Assembly (NCBI GenBank): GCA_019747705.1
Contig: JAIEQM010000062.1
Coordinates: 1-46,981, forward strand
Direction of reading: 5' to 3'
DNA length: 46,981 nucleotides
DNA from: Chitinophagaceae bacterium
GTDB lineage: Bacteria; Bacteroidota; Bacteroidia; Chitinophagales; Chitinophagaceae
Part shown: one piece after another, positions 45,805 through 46,981 of the stretch
Position numbering within the stretch: position 1 is the first letter of the stretch
Layout: every line of letters starts with the position of its first letter
Translations under genes and position numbers: made by a program
Notes under the pieces: generated by a model
What the model was told of the DNA's origin: nothing
Seen by the model: the letters and a program-made list of their open reading frames with translations, nothing else
Databases searched by the model: none

Positions 45805-46121
45805 TTATGTTTCTTTAAATATTCAACTTTTTCTTCTGCAACTTTTAATGTGTCAAGGTCTGCTTCTTCTTCAATTATTTTATAAGCAAACTGGTCGCTA
45901 AGCATTTCCTTTATAAGTTGTTTTTCATTGACTTTAAAAAAAGTTGCAACCTGTTTAATTTGCTCTTTTGTTGGTTGTCTTTCGTTACGTTCTATTTTAC
46001 CAAGCAAAGAGGTGTCAATACCAATGTTAGTGGCGACTTCCCTTAAAGAAAGATTTGCGTTCTCTCTCAATGTTCTTAATTGTTCTCCGATTGTTGAGAT
46101 ACTCTTTTTAATCGTTGGCAT
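45801..46121 (-). CDS. XRE-family transcriptional regulator, R-M controller
   Basis: About 106 residues from ATG 46121 (MPTIKKSISTIGEQLRTLRE). The helix-turn-helix domain is plain: ANLSLREVATNIGIDTSLLGKIERNERQPTKEQIKQVATFF (about 23-62). A C-terminal helical tail (LIKEMLSDQFAYKIIEEEADLDTLKVAEEKVEYLKKHK) would dimerise. It is the first gene of the R-M operon, coupled to the nuclease-helicase gene by ATGA. Two copies of GGAC-N7-GTCC lie just upstream, one overlapping the promoter box, as expected for an autoregulated controller like C proteins. The longer open frame upstream to 46385 is repeat sequence and not protein-like. Confidence 0.9.
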   Translation of the reverse strand: MPTIKKSISTIGEQLRTLRENANLSLREVATNIGIDTSLLGKIERNERQPTKEQIKQVATFFKVNEKQLIKEMLSDQFAYKIIEEEADLDTLKVAEEKVEYLKKHK

Positions 46122-46126
46122 TTTTA

Positions 46127-46180
46127 GGACGTATTTTGTCCAAATGTAGCTAATGAAAATTTCATGGACGTATTTTGTCC
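46127..46180 (-). promoter_or_regulatory. Twin operators and promoter of the R-M operon
   Basis: GGAC-GTATTTT-GTCC occurs identically at 46127-46141 and 46166-46180, centres 39 bases apart. On the minus strand, TACATTTG (46148-46141) matches the Bacteroidota -7 box TAnnTTTG and runs straight into the first operator. A protein bound there would block the polymerase. The XRE protein encoded 6 bases downstream is the natural candidate. Confidence 0.75.
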
Positions 46181-46280
46181 ACGAAAAGTTATTAACAGAT
46201 TGTGGGTTATTGATGAATGATATTAGTTGATGTTTAAAGGTCAAGCCGATAAGAGTTGTGTCTGCTGGGTGGTGGGCGGG

Positions 46281-46358
46281 CTGTGCGTTGGCATTTTTAG
46301 CTCTTTGCAAGGTTGGCTTTGTGTCGGGGTTTTGTGTGCCTTGCAATGTGCTAAAAAT
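46281..46358. repeat. Structured repeat at right edge of R-M cassette (attC-like?)
   Basis: Same orientation and plan as 42036-42114: lead CTGTGCGTTGGCA (46281-46293), outer stem ATTTTTAGC/GCTAAAAAT (46293-46301, 46350-46358), inner stem TTGCAAGG/CCTTGCAA (46305-46312, 46339-46346) and a loop rich in TTTGTGT. The outer stem has entirely changed sequence compared with the left copy yet remains fully paired, which argues for selection on structure. Confidence 0.85.
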
Positions 46359-46391
46359 AGCGAGGGGTCGGGTCGGCAAAGTCATGGATGT

Positions 46392-46520
46392 TTAAATGTT
46401 TGCAGGATGTCGTTTAGGGTGACGTACAACAATATCATTTGTAACACCAGTATAAAGAACAGTCTTGTTTTTATTGGTTGTTATGTAAACAAAGTAATTA
46501 TGTGTGCCGATGGGTTTCAT
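46392..46520 (-). pseudogene. N-terminal part of a GIY-YIG nuclease gene
   Basis: From ATG 46520 the reading is MKPIGTHNYFVYITTNKNKT, then VLYTGVTNDIVVRHPKRHPA and a stop. HNYFVYI and VLYTGVTND are the GIY and YIG strands of the small GIY-YIG nuclease family. Normal proteins continue with an RLxQHL-type segment, which is exactly where the C-terminal fragment at 41558-41785 begins. The two fragments together would give about 105 residues, the usual length. The 42-residue stub alone is unlikely to be active. Confidence 0.85.
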
Positions 46521-46593
46521 GTTGAGTTGAAGATACCATTTTTATCAGGCCCAGCGGTTCCCTCCTGTTGTCGGGATGACAACCATATTGAAC

Positions 46594-46650
46594 ATTGAAA
46601 AAAGTAATTGGAATTTTGTGCAAAGCCCAACAGAACTGTCATTCTGAGAA
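46594..46650. repeat. Interspersed intergenic repeat, right copy
   Basis: Contains GGAATTTTGTGCAAAGCCCA and ACTGTCATTCTGAGAA, matching 41480-41537 in the same orientation with several differences. It flanks the N-terminal GIY-YIG fragment on the outside. Confidence 0.7.
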
Positions 46651-46698
46651 ATACTATGCCGGTTTTTTGGTAAGGAAACAGTTTGCAAAATTAAACTA

Positions 46699-46717
46699 CC
46701 ACCTGCAAAGCAGGTGG
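46699..46717. repeat. Hairpin of an IS200/IS605 element end
   Basis: A perfect 8-bp stem CCACCTGC/GCAGGTGG with loop AAA, 22 bases beyond the 3' end of the transposase fragment. IS200/IS605 elements carry such subterminal hairpins as TnpA recognition sites. Confidence 0.75.
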
Positions 46718-46738
46718 ATTTATGGGTGAAGCCATAGG

Positions 46739-46981
46739 CTAAATTCCAAGGTCGAAGTCGAAACCCTGTTGGTTGCTCTCCTCTTTACGTTCTTCCGCTT
46801 CCTGATATTTCACATACCTTCTAATCATATCCTCATTGATGCCAACTGTATTCACAAAATAGCCTCTTGACTGAACATTCAATTCTATTATTTCGCAACC
46901 TAATCATTCACTGTACATCCGAATATCTGTTGCCATCAACCGGCCAACTTCACCTGTTAATATTCGAAACCGATACTTCGG
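46739..46981 (-). pseudogene. Internally deleted IS200/IS605-type transposase, cut by window edge
   Basis: On the minus strand: PKYRFRILTGEVGRLMATDI and RMYSE, an in-frame TGA, then LGCEIIELNVQ, joined directly to SRGYFVNTVGINEDMIRRYV and KYQEAEERKEESNQQGFDFD. In intact TnpA proteins about 50 residues, including the His-hydrophobic-His metal motif (DHVHL), lie between NVQ and SRGYF; these are missing here. The YFVNTVG segment normally follows the catalytic tyrosine region. The 5' end continues beyond 46981. The copy is inactive, but the retained end hairpin might still allow mobilisation by an intact relative. Confidence 0.85.

Noticed and set aside
42036..46358. Canonical integron
   Set aside because: No integron integrase in the window and no clear GTTRRRY/RYYYAAC core sites, so attC-like is kept only as a structural analogy.
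46122..46385. Upstream extension of the XRE regulator
   Set aside because: It runs through the structured repeat and the operators; the HTH protein is complete from 46121.
1..46981. CRISPR array, tRNA, rRNA or prophage
   Set aside because: No regularly spaced repeats, no tRNA-like cloverleaf and no phage structural genes were recognised on either strand.

Overview
The window looks like chromosome of a Bacteroidota bacterium, most likely family Chitinophagaceae. The evidence is a type IX secretion C-terminal sorting domain, a bacterial geranylgeranylglyceryl phosphate synthase of the kind found in Chitinophaga and Flavobacterium, LytS/LytTR two-component pairs, several SPII lipoproteins, and promoter-like TAnnTTTG boxes. 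There is no rRNA, tRNA, CRISPR array or prophage that I can see. The genus assignment is inference only.

Layout. 1-67: a pair of strong hairpin repeats. 0.1-4.1 kb: a minus-strand sugar cluster (SemiSWEET sugar transporter, SDR glucose-dehydrogenase-like enzyme, GH63-type glucosidase, small membrane protein). 4.5-9.1 kb: membrane protein, polysaccharide deacetylase, hybrid histidine kinase with Hpt domain, LytTR regulator. 9.2-15.8 kb: ruvB, a multiply broken lipid A deacylase-like gene, an AAA ATPase/nuclease gene enclosed by palindromic repeats, TerC, pyrD carrying in-frame repeat insertions, and a RelE/ParE-type toxin-antitoxin pair overlapping pyrD. 15.8-20.5 kb: thiolase and the conserved DUF1800/DUF1501 secreted pair. 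20.6-26 kb: a decayed minus-strand zone (SdrD-B-like fragment, beta-propeller-like lipoprotein, copper-amine-oxidase-like protein, di-haem peroxidase, VOC protein), nearly all with frameshifts or stops. 26-31 kb: PhoD-like phosphatase and an unknown overlapping lipoprotein pair. 31-41.4 kb: class II ribonucleotide reductase, PcrB/GGGP synthase, a cyclophilin lipoprotein, a toxin-antitoxin pair placed at the 3' end of a LytTR gene whose end is duplicated, the LytS/LytTR pair, and dxs.

41.4-47.0 kb is an accessory island. A three-gene restriction-modification operon (XRE controller, Vsr/DUF559-like nuclease fused to an SF2 helicase, beta-class DNA methyltransferase) lies between two structurally conserved hairpin repeats in the same orientation. 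Their outer stems differ in sequence but still pair. Outside these lie the N-terminal and C-terminal halves of what looks like one GIY-YIG nuclease gene, and outside those a pair of direct intergenic repeats. An internally deleted IS200/IS605 transposase ends the window.

The best candidates for something undescribed are the structured repeats that bracket the R-M cassette, and the ATPase/nuclease gene enclosed by inverted palindromes. Both look like gene cassettes that move without a transposase of their own in the window. Coordinates of pseudogenes and repeats were read by eye and may be off by a few bases. Base composition was not computed.
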